Shown here piece by piece: positions 24,568 to 32,957 of a DNA stretch of 64,000 nucleotides; position 1 is the stretch's first letter; each line of letters begins with the position of its first letter. This DNA comes from Natronoarchaeum mannanilyticum. GTDB lineage: Archaea > Halobacteriota > Halobacteria > Halobacteriales > Natronoarchaeaceae. Both the position numbers and the translations under genes were made by a program. The notes beneath the pieces are model-generated. The model saw nothing but the letters and a program-made list of their open reading frames with translations, was not told where the DNA came from and did not search any database. The DNA is taken from contig NZ_BAAADV010000003.1 of the NCBI RefSeq assembly GCF_039522665.1, positions 288,124 to 352,123 of the forward strand. The letters are read 5' to 3'.

Positions 24568-25473
24568 ATGCTCGACAAGGTACGCTACGCGGCGGACGAG
24601 ATTCGGGAGAACGGTACGTCGAGGACGTGGTGGAAGAACAGATTTCTCCACCGCGTCGTCGGCGACGTCTGGTTCCGGCACGTCGTCGGCAACCGGGGGG
24701 AGTACGTCGTCGAGAAGGACTGGGACAACCTCCTCGTGCTCGACGCGTGCCGGCTGGACCTGTACCGGGCGGTGGCGAACGAGGACTCCGGCGCGGTTCG
24801 CTCGCGCGGCGCCGCGACGCCGGAGTGGGTCGCCGAGAACTTCGAGGAGCGGTCGTTCCCCGAGATCGTGTACGTCACCGCCAACCCCTACGTCTCGATC
24901 CTCACCGACGACGAGTTCCACGCCAGGATCGACCTCTGGGAGGACGCGTGGGACGACGAGGAGGCGACGGTCCTCCCGGAAGACCTCGCCGAGCGAACGC
25001 GGGAAGTCGCCGAGGAGTACCCCGAGAAGCGCCTGATCGTCCACTTCATGCAGCCCCACCAGCCCTTTATCGACTGGGACCTGCCGGGCAGTTTCTGGAA
25101 CGTCTCCGAGTCGCCCTGGGACGCGCTGAAAGACGGGACCGTCGACGGGGAGACCATCCTCGAGGGGTACGCCGACAACCTCCGGATCGCCTACCCGGTC
25201 GCGCGGGACCTCGGACTGGAACTCCCCGGGAAGTCGGTCATCACGGCCGACCACGGCAACATGCTCGGCGAGCGGGTGACGCCGTTCCCGGTCCGGGACT
25301 ACGGCCACCGGAAGGGGCTGTACACCGACGAGAACGTCCTCGTCCCGTGGGACGAGCTGCCCTACAACGCCCGGAAAGAGATCACGGCCGAGGGAACCGG
25401 ACAGAGCGACGACCGGCGCGAGATCGACGCGGACGTGACCGAACGGCTCGCGGACCTGGGGTACGCGGAATGA
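24568..25473 (+). CDS. AlkP-superfamily (sulfatase-like) protein, haloarchaeal glycan-cluster type
   Basis: The 301-residue protein is a short AlkP-fold enzyme. DNLLVLDACRLDLYR supplies the first metal Asp, AATPEWVAENF fits the nucleophile region (Thr), HFMQPHQPFIDWD and SVITADHGNMLGER supply the remaining metal ligands, and YGHRKGLYTDENVLVPW follows. Such short forms are common in haloarchaeal polysaccharide loci, with unknown substrates. It ends ERLADLGYAE. The GT4 gene follows after 25 bases, with no terminator, so an operon with GT4, methyltransferase and flippase is likely. Confidence 0.8.
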   Translation: MLDKVRYAADEIRENGTSRTWWKNRFLHRVVGDVWFRHVVGNRGEYVVEKDWDNLLVLDACRLDLYRAVANEDSGAVRSRGAATPEWVAENFEERSFPEIVYVTANPYVSILTDDEFHARIDLWEDAWDDEEATVLPEDLAERTREVAEEYPEKRLIVHFMQPHQPFIDWDLPGSFWNVSESPWDALKDGTVDGETILEGYADNLRIAYPVARDLGLELPGKSVITADHGNMLGERVTPFPVRDYGHRKGLYTDENVLVPWDELPYNARKEITAEGTGQSDDRREIDADVTERLADLGYAE

Positions 25474-25498
25474 CGGAACGACACTCGGGGGGTTCGAG

Positions 25499-26542
25499 AT
25501 GACGCTCAGCCGACCGACGAAAATCTGGTTCGACACCCACTACGACAGCCAGAGCAGCGGCCTGTACTGCATCGAGCAGATCAAAGAACGGGTGCTGGAC
25601 GACGACAACGCGACTGAGGTCCGGGACTGGCGGGACGCCGATCTGGTCCACCTCAACACGATCCCGTTCCGGCGACGAGACCTCGGCGTTTGGTGGTCCT
25701 CGAAGCCGATGGTCGTCACCCAGCACGGCGGCTACCACTGGTGGCGCTCGCGGCACGAGTTGCTGGCCCGCCCCGACCACCGGATCTTCGCGCTGATGCG
25801 GGCGATCTTCCGGGTGACGTCGCGGCGCCCGCAGCGAATCGGCTTCAGCACCGAGTACACCCGAAAACTCGCCGTCGAGCGCGGCGGCGTCCCGGCCGAG
25901 CTGACGCAGGTGATCCCGCTCGGGCGGAACGAGAGCTACCGCGATCGGGAGCCGACCGCCACCGAGGACCCGTTCGTGCTCGTCGTCGTCAACAACCGAA
26001 ATCCGAGAAAGAACGTCCCGACGATCGTCGAGACGATGGCCGAGATGCCCGACGTGCGGTTCGTCCTGCCGGGGAAGATGTGGGGCGAGTACCCCGGCGA
26101 GTTGCCGGACAACGCCGAGGTGACCGGCTACGTCTCCGAGGAGGAGCTGATCGGGTACTACAACCGCGCCGCCGCGCTGTACCTCCCGACGCTGTACGAG
26201 GGGTTCGGACTCCCCTTCGTGGAGGCGATGGCCTGCGGGACCGCGGTCGTGACGACCGAGCGCGGATCGCCGCTGGAGGTCTGTGGCGACGCCGCCGCGT
26301 ACGTCGAGGATCCGATGGACGCTCACGAGCACGCCGCCTTGCTCCGGCGGCTGATCATGGACGACGAGTACCGGCAAGAGCTCGAAGCGCGGGGAATCGA
26401 GCGGGCGGGGCGGTTCTCCTGGCAGCGGACCGCGGACGCGTACCTCGACGCGTACGACGAGGTGCTGTACGGAAGCGAGGGAACCGAGCGCGAGGACAGC
26501 GCCGAGCCGCTCGCCGACCGCTCGCGGGCGCGATCCGAATGA
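25499..26542 (+). CDS. Glycosyltransferase family 4
   Basis: The 347-residue GT-B enzyme shows VLVVVNNRNPRKNVPTIVE at the start of the donor domain, then VTGYVSEEELIGYYNRAAAL and the E-x7-E signature EGFGLPFVEAMACG near 240, which binds the nucleotide sugar in retaining GT4 enzymes. The N-terminal half (IWFDTHYDSQSSGLY) recognises the acceptor. The acidic C-terminal tail is typical of halophiles. Its stop overlaps the methyltransferase ATG (ATGA at 26539-26542). Probably it extends the same lipid-linked glycan as the leftward operon. Confidence 0.9.
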   Translation: MTLSRPTKIWFDTHYDSQSSGLYCIEQIKERVLDDDNATEVRDWRDADLVHLNTIPFRRRDLGVWWSSKPMVVTQHGGYHWWRSRHELLARPDHRIFALMRAIFRVTSRRPQRIGFSTEYTRKLAVERGGVPAELTQVIPLGRNESYRDREPTATEDPFVLVVVNNRNPRKNVPTIVETMAEMPDVRFVLPGKMWGEYPGELPDNAEVTGYVSEEELIGYYNRAAALYLPTLYEGFGLPFVEAMACGTAVVTTERGSPLEVCGDAAAYVEDPMDAHEHAALLRRLIMDDEYRQELEARGIERAGRFSWQRTADAYLDAYDEVLYGSEGTEREDSAEPLADRSRARSE

Positions 26543-27150
26543 CCGGGGAGCGTACGGTCGCGGACCGGACCGACGGCCGCGCGACGACCGATCGGCGGCT
26601 GGCGGGGCGCCGAATCCTGGAACTCGGCGGCGGGCGCGATCCGGTCCCCGGCGCCGTGAACATGGATATCGCCGACGTGCCGGAGGTCGACATCATCGCG
26701 GACGTCACCGGCGAGTGGCCCGTCGAACCGGCGTCGTTCGACCGCATCGAGGCCCACCACGTCCTCGAACACGTCTCCCACGACGACCTGCCGGGCGTGT
26801 TCCGCCGAGCGAGCGAGACGCTGCGTCCCGGCGGCCGGTTCCACGTCGAGGTGCCGCTGGCCCACAGCCGCAGCGCGAAGAACGATCCCACCCACAGGTC
26901 CGAGTGGTACTGGCGGACGCCGAGCTACTACGCGGGCGGCGACGAGCTGGCCTACGAGGTCGACGCCGATCTCGAATTCGCGCTCGAACGCCGGGAGATC
27001 CGACTCTTCCTGACCTCCGGCGAGTGGTTCGCGCGGCCGCCGTCCTGGCTGCTCAAGCAGCTCTCGCTCCGGAATCCGTCGCTGATAGAACTCGTGAAGC
27101 TGCCGTACGTGACCGGATTCATGGAGTTCACGATGCGAAAGCGGGGGTAA
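26539..27150 (+). CDS. SAM-dependent methyltransferase (glycan-associated)
   Basis: The 203-residue protein has the class I methyltransferase motif I as ILELGGGRDPVPGAVNMDI, motif II/III region ADVTGEWPVEPASFDRIEAH and post-motif LRPGGRFHVEVPL. It lacks any membrane segment. Such enzymes in glycan loci methylate sugar hydroxyls or carboxyls, and H. volcanii AglP methylates hexuronic acid, which is a possible analogy; I cannot show orthology. It is coupled to the GT4 upstream and lies four bases before the flippase start. Confidence 0.85.
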   Translation: MTGERTVADRTDGRATTDRRLAGRRILELGGGRDPVPGAVNMDIADVPEVDIIADVTGEWPVEPASFDRIEAHHVLEHVSHDDLPGVFRRASETLRPGGRFHVEVPLAHSRSAKNDPTHRSEWYWRTPSYYAGGDELAYEVDADLEFALERREIRLFLTSGEWFARPPSWLLKQLSLRNPSLIELVKLPYVTGFMEFTMRKRG

Positions 27151-27154
27151 CGGA

Positions 27155-28693
27155 GTGGGGGAGAACAGCTCGGCGGACCGATTTCGGACCGTGTTCAAGG
27201 GCGCCGGCGTCGTCTTCGCCGGCACGATCCTGGAGCTGGGCATCTCGTTTATCGCACAGCTCCTGATCGCGCGCTACCTCGGCCCGACGGGGTTCGGCGC
27301 CGTCTCGATCGGCGTGACGATCATGACCGCCAGCTCGATCGTCGTGCTGGTGGGTCTCGACAGCGGCATCGGGAGGTTCCTCCCGCGGTACGAGGATGCG
27401 GCGTCGCGCCGGGGCGTGCTCGTCTCCGGCTTCCAGATCGCGATCCCGCTCAGTCTCCTCGCGGCGGGCGGGATCTTCCTCGCAGCCGGCCCGATCTCCG
27501 TCCGGATCTTCAGCGACCCCTCGGTCGCCCCGGTGATCCGGGTGTTCGCCGTCGCGCTGCCGTTCGCCGCGCTCGTGCGGCTGACCGTCGGGAGCGTCCA
27601 GGGGATGCAGCAGTCGCTCCCGAAAGTCGCCGTCCAGAACGTCGCGCTGCCGACGACGCGGTTCCTGCTGATCGCGGGCGTGCTCGCCTTCGGGCTGGGG
27701 GCGGTGGCGGCCGCGTGGGCGTACGGTCTCGCGTACGTCGTCGCGGCGTCGATCGGCGCGTACTACCTGATTCGGCACACGCCGCTGCTCGCGGACGTCG
27801 AGCCGGTGCCGATGCGCCGCGAACTGCTCGCCTTTTCGGCGCCGCTGGTCGTCACCGCCGCGATGCTGCAGGTGCTCTCTCACATCGACACGTTCATCGT
27901 CGGCTACTTCGCCACGACCGGCGACGTCGGCGTCTATAACGTCGTCTACCGGCTCGCTCAGCTCCTGACGGTCGTGCTCTCGGCCTTTGGCTTCATCGTG
28001 ATGCCGACGATCTCGTCGCTGGACGCCGACGACGCGACGGCCGAGATCCGTCGCACCTACCAGGTCGCCGCGAAGTGGATCCTTCTGGCGACGCTCCCGG
28101 TGTTCCTGGTGATCGCGCTGTTCCCCGAGATGGTGATCAAGCTCACGTTCGGCAACGAGTACGTGCCGGGCGCCGCCGCGCTGTCGGTGCTCGCGGTCGG
28201 CTTCTTCACCCACGCGATCGTCGGGCCGAACGGCAACGCGCTGACCTCGGTGGGGCGAACGCGGCTCATCATGTACGACAACGTCGCCGTCGCGATCACG
28301 AACGTCGCGCTGAATTTTGCGCTGGTTCCCCGCTACGGAATCCTCGGCGCCGCCGTCGCGACGTCGATGTCGTACGGACTGCTGAACGCGCTGTACACCT
28401 ACCAGCTCTACCGCGAGACGGGGATTCAGCCGTTCACGAGGGGGATGGTCCGGCCCTTCGGCGTCGCGCTGGCGCTGGTCGGGCTGATCTACTGGGTGAC
28501 GACGACGTTCTTTACGGTGACGCTCCCGCTGCTGGTGGCGATGTTCGGCGTGTTCCTCGGTCTCTACGGGCTCATCATCCTGCGGTTCGGCGGCATCGAG
28601 GAGGAAGAGATCCTGCTGCTGTGGAGCTTCGAGGAGCGCTTCGGCGTCGATCTGGGGCCGCTCAAGCGGATCGCCGAGAAGCTACACGGGTGA
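27155..28693 (+). CDS. Oligosaccharide flippase (Wzx/AglR-like, MVF superfamily)
   Basis: The 512-residue protein has about 12-14 membrane segments, starting FKGAGVVFAGTILELGISFIA and QLLIARYLGPTGFGAVSI, the usual opening of Wzx and MurJ-type flippases. VYNVVYRLAQLLTVVLSAFGF lies near the middle. It would move the lipid-linked glycan across the membrane for transfer by an AglB-type oligosaccharyltransferase, which is not in this window. The start is GTG at 27155, four bases after the methyltransferase stop. It is the last gene of the rightward glycan operon and ends 20 bases before the convergent lysS. Confidence 0.9.
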   Translation: MGENSSADRFRTVFKGAGVVFAGTILELGISFIAQLLIARYLGPTGFGAVSIGVTIMTASSIVVLVGLDSGIGRFLPRYEDAASRRGVLVSGFQIAIPLSLLAAGGIFLAAGPISVRIFSDPSVAPVIRVFAVALPFAALVRLTVGSVQGMQQSLPKVAVQNVALPTTRFLLIAGVLAFGLGAVAAAWAYGLAYVVAASIGAYYLIRHTPLLADVEPVPMRRELLAFSAPLVVTAAMLQVLSHIDTFIVGYFATTGDVGVYNVVYRLAQLLTVVLSAFGFIVMPTISSLDADDATAEIRRTYQVAAKWILLATLPVFLVIALFPEMVIKLTFGNEYVPGAAALSVLAVGFFTHAIVGPNGNALTSVGRTRLIMYDNVAVAITNVALNFALVPRYGILGAAVATSMSYGLLNALYTYQLYRETGIQPFTRGMVRPFGVALALVGLIYWVTTTFFTVTLPLLVAMFGVFLGLYGLIILRFGGIEEEEILLLWSFEERFGVDLGPLKRIAEKLHG

Positions 28694-28702
28694 ACGCGGG
28701 AG

Positions 28703-28707
28703 AAAAA
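28703..28707 (-). terminator. T5 tract after lysS (minus strand)
   Basis: Five T residues on the minus strand lie 7-11 bases after the lysS stop, in the 20-base gap between the convergent genes. Confidence 0.35.
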
Positions 28708-28713
28708 GGGCGG

Positions 28714-30447
28714 TTACCGTTCGCGGCGCAGCCGCGCCAGCACGAACTCCTCGTCGAGTTTAGCGAGGAAGGGGCCGAGCTTCGGGCCGTCATCCTGATC
28801 GAATAGCAGCCGGTAGCCTGCGGCGAAGAAGTCGCCGACGTCGACGTCGTGACGCCGTGCGGTCTCGAAGATCTCGCCCTGGATCTCGTCGGGGTCCTCC
28901 GTGACCTCGACGAAGTCCGCGAGCTCGTCGAGCGCCGCCTCGACGTTCTCGTCGAAGTCGACCGCCGGCAGTTCGTCGCGCTTGAGGTCGTAGTTGTACG
29001 CGTTGTCGGTCCTGCGGGCCCACTCGCGGGCGCGCTCGACTCGCGCGAGGGCTTCCTCGACGGCCCACTCGGGCGTGTCGTCGTCGATGTGGCCCTCGCG
29101 GCGGGCGATCTCCTCGCGCAGCTCGGGGTCGTCGGTCATCCCCAGCACCGCGGCGAAGGAGTAGGGGATGCGGACGCGTTCCTCGTCGACGTCCTCGACC
29201 AAGAACGGGTAGACGCGCTCGGCGAACTCGGCTTCGGCGTCGTCGGCCTCGATCTCGCCGAAGTAGACCCGTTCGAGCCGGTCGAACTCGTTGACGAGCT
29301 GGTCGAGCCGCTCGATCGAGAAGTCCTGGGCCTTGGAGGGGTCGGTGGCGAAGAAGTACCGCAGCACCTCGGGCTCGATCAGCTCGAGGACGTCCGAGAC
29401 CAGCGCAACGTGGCCCTCCGAGGAAGAGAACGGCTGGCCGTCGAGCGTGAACCACTCGTAGACCATCGGCACCGGCGGCTCGACGTCCATCACGTTCAGC
29501 GCGACGTCGACGCCGCTGGGCCAGGAGCCTTCGGCGTGGTCCTTGCCGAACGGCTCGAAGTCGACGCCCAGGTGGTCCCACTGGGCGACCCACTCGAAGC
29601 GCCAGGGGAGCTTGCCCTCGCCGAAGCCGGCCTCGCCCTCGTGGCCGCAGCCCTCGATGGTGCGGTCGCCGGCCTCCATGTCGGTACAGCGGTACGAGAC
29701 GGTTCCGGCCTCGACGTCGACGCCGGTCACCGTCTCGGTGATCTTACCGCAGTTCTCGCAGATCGGGTTGAACGGGTAGTAGTCCTCGTCGACCTTGTCC
29801 TGATACTCAGAGAGCACCTCGCGGGCGCGGTCGGCGTCCGCGAGCAGATCGGCGACGGTGTCGTCGAGCTCGCCGCGCTCGTACAGGTCGGTGTTCGAGA
29901 CGACGTCCATCGGAACATCGAGCTGCTCGGCGATGCCGGCGATCAGCGTCGAGAAGTGCTCGCCGTAGGAGTCACAGCAACCGAAGGGGTCCGGGATGTC
30001 GGTGTAGGGGCGTCCGAGGTTCTTCCCCAGGGCGCCGGCGTTTACGTCGCCCAGATCGACGATATCGCCGTCGAGATCCGCGAGCTTCCGGGGAAGCTTC
30101 CGGAGCGGGTCGCGGTCGTCGGTGGTGAACACCTGCCGGACGTCGCGGCCGCGCTCGCGGAGCACTTCGGCGACAAAGTAGCCCAGCACGATCTCGTTGG
30201 CGTTGCCGAGATGCGGGATGCCCGACGGCGAGATGCCGCCCTTGATGACGATCGGCTCGTCGGGCTCGCTGGATTCGATTTCGTCCGCGACGCGATCCGC
30301 CCAGAAAACGTGGCGGTCGCTCGCCCCATCGTCGGCGTCGCCCTCGCGGAGGACGTATGGGTCGTACTCCGGCGGGACGCCGTGGTCAGGGCGGTCGTCT
30401 ACGGCGTCCTCGTCGCCGTTCGCGTCGGCGTCGCCCCCTGCGCTCAT
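28714..30447 (-). CDS. lysS: Lysyl-tRNA synthetase, class I
   Basis: The 577-residue protein is a class I LysRS, as in most euryarchaea. After a 55-residue acidic tail come IKGGISPSGIPHLGNANE (HIGH-like PHLG) and, later, the KMSKS-region sequence DGQPFSSSEGHV, in which the lysines of the classic motif are lost. A zinc-finger-like pair, ICENCGK and CTDMEAGDRTIEGCGHEG, lies in between. It charges tRNA-Lys. The gene is coupled to the upstream pyrH (ATGA at 30444-30447). The N-terminal tail is unusually long, but I see no better start, since the overlap supports 30447. Confidence 0.95.
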   Translation of the reverse strand: MSAGGDADANGDEDAVDDRPDHGVPPEYDPYVLREGDADDGASDRHVFWADRVADEIESSEPDEPIVIKGGISPSGIPHLGNANEIVLGYFVAEVLRERGRDVRQVFTTDDRDPLRKLPRKLADLDGDIVDLGDVNAGALGKNLGRPYTDIPDPFGCCDSYGEHFSTLIAGIAEQLDVPMDVVSNTDLYERGELDDTVADLLADADRAREVLSEYQDKVDEDYYPFNPICENCGKITETVTGVDVEAGTVSYRCTDMEAGDRTIEGCGHEGEAGFGEGKLPWRFEWVAQWDHLGVDFEPFGKDHAEGSWPSGVDVALNVMDVEPPVPMVYEWFTLDGQPFSSSEGHVALVSDVLELIEPEVLRYFFATDPSKAQDFSIERLDQLVNEFDRLERVYFGEIEADDAEAEFAERVYPFLVEDVDEERVRIPYSFAAVLGMTDDPELREEIARREGHIDDDTPEWAVEEALARVERAREWARRTDNAYNYDLKRDELPAVDFDENVEAALDELADFVEVTEDPDEIQGEIFETARRHDVDVGDFFAAGYRLLFDQDDGPKLGPFLAKLDEEFVLARLRRER

Positions 30448-31169
30448 AGCTCGCCGTCGGCCCAGTAGGTCGGCTCGTCGTCGGCGCCCTCGGGGATCAC
30501 GTCGGTGCCCTCGTGGTCGCCGTACTTCACGGCGTCGAGGATGCGCTCCGGCTCGGTGCCGTCGAGGACGACCGTGCGCATGCCCGAGCGCTGGATCACC
30601 TTCGCGGCCAGCAGGTCGACCGGCGCCGAGCTGCCGGCGTTCATCTCGATGCCGGCGATCACGTCGACCAGCTCGGCGGCCGACAGCTCGCCGTACTTCG
30701 TCGCGTCGTCGGTCTCGTTGGGGTCGTCGCTGAACACGCCGGGGACGCTGGTGGCGTACACCAGCAGGTCGGCGTTGACGTACTCCGCGAGCGCGGCGCC
30801 GACCGCGTCGGTGGTCTGGGCCGGTGCGACGCCGCCCATCACGCAGACGTCGCCGCGCTTGAGCGCCGCGCCGGCGGCCTCGTAGTCCTCGGGCGGGGAG
30901 GGCGTCGCTTCCTCGCCCAACGCCGAGATCAGCAGCCGGGCGTTCAGCCGCGTGACGTCGATGCCGATCTCGTCGAGTTTCATCTCGTTTGCGCCCAGGT
31001 CCCGCGCCGTGCCGATGTAATCCCGGGCGACGGTGCCGCCGCCGACGACCGCGCCGACGGTGCAGCCGTCCTCGACGAGCTGCTCGATGACGGCCGCGTG
31101 CTCCCGGATCCGCTCGGCCCCCAGATCCGGAGCGAGCACGCTTCCGCCGATAGAAACGACGACTTTCAT
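30444..31169 (-). CDS. pyrH: UMP kinase
   Basis: The 241-residue protein is an amino acid kinase-fold UMP kinase of the archaeal type. It starts MKVVVSIGGSVLAPDLGAER, followed by GAVVGGGTVARDYI, the glycine-rich phosphate site, and SVPGVFSDDPNETDDATKYGE near the C-terminal nucleotide site. It phosphorylates UMP to UDP in pyrimidine nucleotide synthesis. The start at 31169 matches a CTTAAG box at 31197-31202 (28-33 bases upstream); an in-frame codon at 31211 is rejected. It is co-transcribed with lysS. Confidence 0.95.
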   Translation of the reverse strand: MKVVVSIGGSVLAPDLGAERIREHAAVIEQLVEDGCTVGAVVGGGTVARDYIGTARDLGANEMKLDEIGIDVTRLNARLLISALGEEATPSPPEDYEAAGAALKRGDVCVMGGVAPAQTTDAVGAALAEYVNADLLVYATSVPGVFSDDPNETDDATKYGELSAAELVDVIAGIEMNAGSSAPVDLLAAKVIQRSGMRTVVLDGTEPERILDAVKYGDHEGTDVIPEGADDEPTYWADGEL

Positions 31170-31196
31170 GCTACCCCGTCGTAACCCGGTTGCGCT

Positions 31197-31202
31197 CTTA
31201 AG
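31197..31202 (-). promoter_or_regulatory. TATA-like box for pyrH-lysS
   Basis: CTTAAG on the minus strand lies 28-33 bases before the pyrH ATG at 31169, in keeping with a leaderless transcript. Confidence 0.45.
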
Positions 31203-31321
31203 GGTTGTCAAGTCGCGACTGTGCGCGCCTTCTACGGCTGCAGACAGCCCGGACCGGGGTTGGGATACTCACTCATTAACAAACCGTCCGGACCCTCCCG
31301 ATCCGATCGAGCTGACACACA

Positions 31322-32077
31322 GTGCTTCGATCGAACTGGAGAGCCGGGCTCGTGGTCGGCGTCGCGCTGGCGGTCGCGGCGGCAGTCGCGACGCCGATCG
31401 CCGGGGCAGCCCTCTTACAGGAAGACGATCCGGGACCGCCCGACGACGCCGGTCCGCCCGACGATGCAGGACCGCCCGACGACGATGACGACGAGAGCGA
31501 CGGAGACGATGAGGACGAGGATGACGGCGACGATGACGATGATGAGGATGAAGAAGACGAGGATGACGACGAAGAGGAGAACGACGGTAACGAAGATGAC
31601 GGGGAGGACGAGGAGGGCGACGATACGGACGACGAGAGCGATGACGAGACGCCGGCGATCGTCGCGAGACACCCGGAGGCCCCATCCGTCGGCGTCGTCG
31701 ACGTCTCCGCCAGAGACGACTCGGTGCGAGCCGGCGAGCCCGCCAGGATCGATGCGACGCTGGTTAACCGGGCCCAGAGCGACCGAACCGTCGCCGTTCG
31801 GTTGCGAATGTTCGGCGAAGTGGCGAACCAGGCAGAGACGACGATACCCGCGGGCGAGACGCGCACGGTGACGTTCACTCACGAGGTCGTCCAACCCGGA
31901 ACGTACGAGCCGTCGGTGTACGGCGCGAGCGACGAGTTCGTCGTCGAACCCGCGGACACCGTCGACCCCGATCGCGACGGCGACGAGCCGAACGATGATT
32001 CCTTGCCGGGGCCGGGCGTGGTCGGAGCCGTCGTAGCCCTCGTCGCAGTCTCGATACGACGTCGAAGCGCGTCCTGA
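31322..32077 (+). CDS. Acidic surface protein with PGF-CTERM-like anchor
   Basis: The 251-residue protein has a Sec-type signal (WRAGLVVGVALAVAAAVATP, residues 6-25), then three GPPDDA-type repeats and about 55 almost purely Asp/Glu residues (about 51-107). A CARDB-like beta domain follows (VDVSARDDSVRAGEPARI to YGASDEFVVEP). The tail SLPGPGVVGAVVALVAVSIR with terminal RRR resembles PGF-CTERM, the archaeosortase A anchor, but reads PGP rather than PGF. It is probably a cell-surface protein. The start is GTG at 31322; no RBS is needed if leaderless. The function of the charged domain is unknown. Confidence 0.8.
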   Translation: MLRSNWRAGLVVGVALAVAAAVATPIAGAALLQEDDPGPPDDAGPPDDAGPPDDDDDESDGDDEDEDDGDDDDDEDEEDEDDDEEENDGNEDDGEDEEGDDTDDESDDETPAIVARHPEAPSVGVVDVSARDDSVRAGEPARIDATLVNRAQSDRTVAVRLRMFGEVANQAETTIPAGETRTVTFTHEVVQPGTYEPSVYGASDEFVVEPADTVDPDRDGDEPNDDSLPGPGVVGAVVALVAVSIRRRSAS

Positions 32078-32503
32078 CGCCGCCACGCGTCGTTCTGGCT
32101 GCACGAGATGCTCGAGCGCGACCGAGCGGGACGATCCCGCCATCTGAGCGAGCGAACGCGAAGCCTATCTGGTCGGCCTGTGAGTAACGCGACCCTACCT
32201 CCGAACCGCGCGCACCGGGCAGGTATCGTTCTGACCGCGCACTCATCCGGCAACATCTGCCCCAGATTTTCCCGTGGTACGAAGTGACACAGTGCTGATG
32301 GAGATGGGCAACTGCCTTTCGAATAAAACGATTCTACAGCCGTTATAAAATTTCTACACCGATCTAAGCCGTTCGTGAAACGTCGAACCTCCACCGTGAA
32401 AGGTCTCGAAAAACCGCCACTCTCGATAAACGCAGTCGAAAGCGACCGAAGCATCCTCGCTTTATAACATAATCCCCCGGATAAGACGAATCAGGTGGTA
32501 TCA
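32078..32503. other. 426-base intergenic region with two TATA-like boxes
   Basis: No ORF in this gap looks real. GTTATAAAATT near 32340-32351 is a strong TATA-like box far (over 150 bases) from the next ATG, so it could drive a small RNA or a long leader. GTTCG/CGAAC arms near 32373-32390 could form a weak hairpin. A second box (TTTATAAC, 32461-32468) is at promoter distance from the 32504 gene. The left part resembles degraded coding sequence in GC content only. Confidence 0.4.
32461..32468 (+). promoter_or_regulatory. TATA box for the 32504 gene
   Basis: TTTATAAC lies 36-43 bases before the ATG at 32504, giving a short leader of about 10-18 bases. Confidence 0.5.
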
Positions 32504-32764
32504 ATGAGCGCCACATCACAACCCTCCACGGACGGCGAGCAGCCCACGACCGAGAGCAAGGAACAGCGTCTCCGCGGCTTCCTCGCCGAGAAGGCGACCG
32601 ACGGCGAGCTCTACTTCAAGAGCAAGTTCATCGCCGACGAGGTCGGTCTCTCCCCCAAGGAGATCGGCGCCCTGATGGTGAAGCTGAGCGACTCCTGCAC
32701 TGACCTCGAGATCGAGAAGTGGTCGTACACGAGCGCGACGACCTGGCGCGTCGAGCCCGCGTAA
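32504..32764 (+). CDS. Small winged-helix-like haloarchaeal protein (DUF7123-like)
   Basis: The 86-residue protein has a disordered acidic/Thr-rich start, then KEQRLRGFLAEKATDGELYF, KSKFIADEVGLSPKEIGALM and LEIEKWSYTSATTWRVEP. The helix-turn-helix-like middle and two C-terminal beta strands suggest a small winged helix. I recall it as a widely conserved haloarchaeal family (DUF7123). DNA binding is likely but unproven. The ATG at 32504 is preferred over GTG at 32495. The gene is monocistronic, with a TATA box upstream. Confidence 0.75.
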   Translation: MSATSQPSTDGEQPTTESKEQRLRGFLAEKATDGELYFKSKFIADEVGLSPKEIGALMVKLSDSCTDLEIEKWSYTSATTWRVEPA

Positions 32765-32957
32765 GCCGCTCCTATCCCCTGAATCAATCCCCGAACAGGC
32801 GCGCGCCGCGGCGACGCCGCACCGCACTGCGGCTGGTCCCCGCCGCGGCGGTACTCCTTTCTCGCGACGAGTAAATCCGACCAGCAGCGTCCGGACCCCG
32901 CCGCGCGGTCGCCGCGTGCGTGGCCTCTTTAACGGTGGCCGGACTAGCGTGTCGTAG

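Noticed and set aside
28849-30468. 539-codon open frame antisense to lysS
   Set aside because: LysRS motifs lie on the minus strand; this frame has no recognisable domain.
31500-31660. GAT/GAC/GAG low-complexity tract as a DNA repeat or microsatellite
   Set aside because: It is explained by the Asp/Glu-rich segment of the surface protein; the codons are varied.
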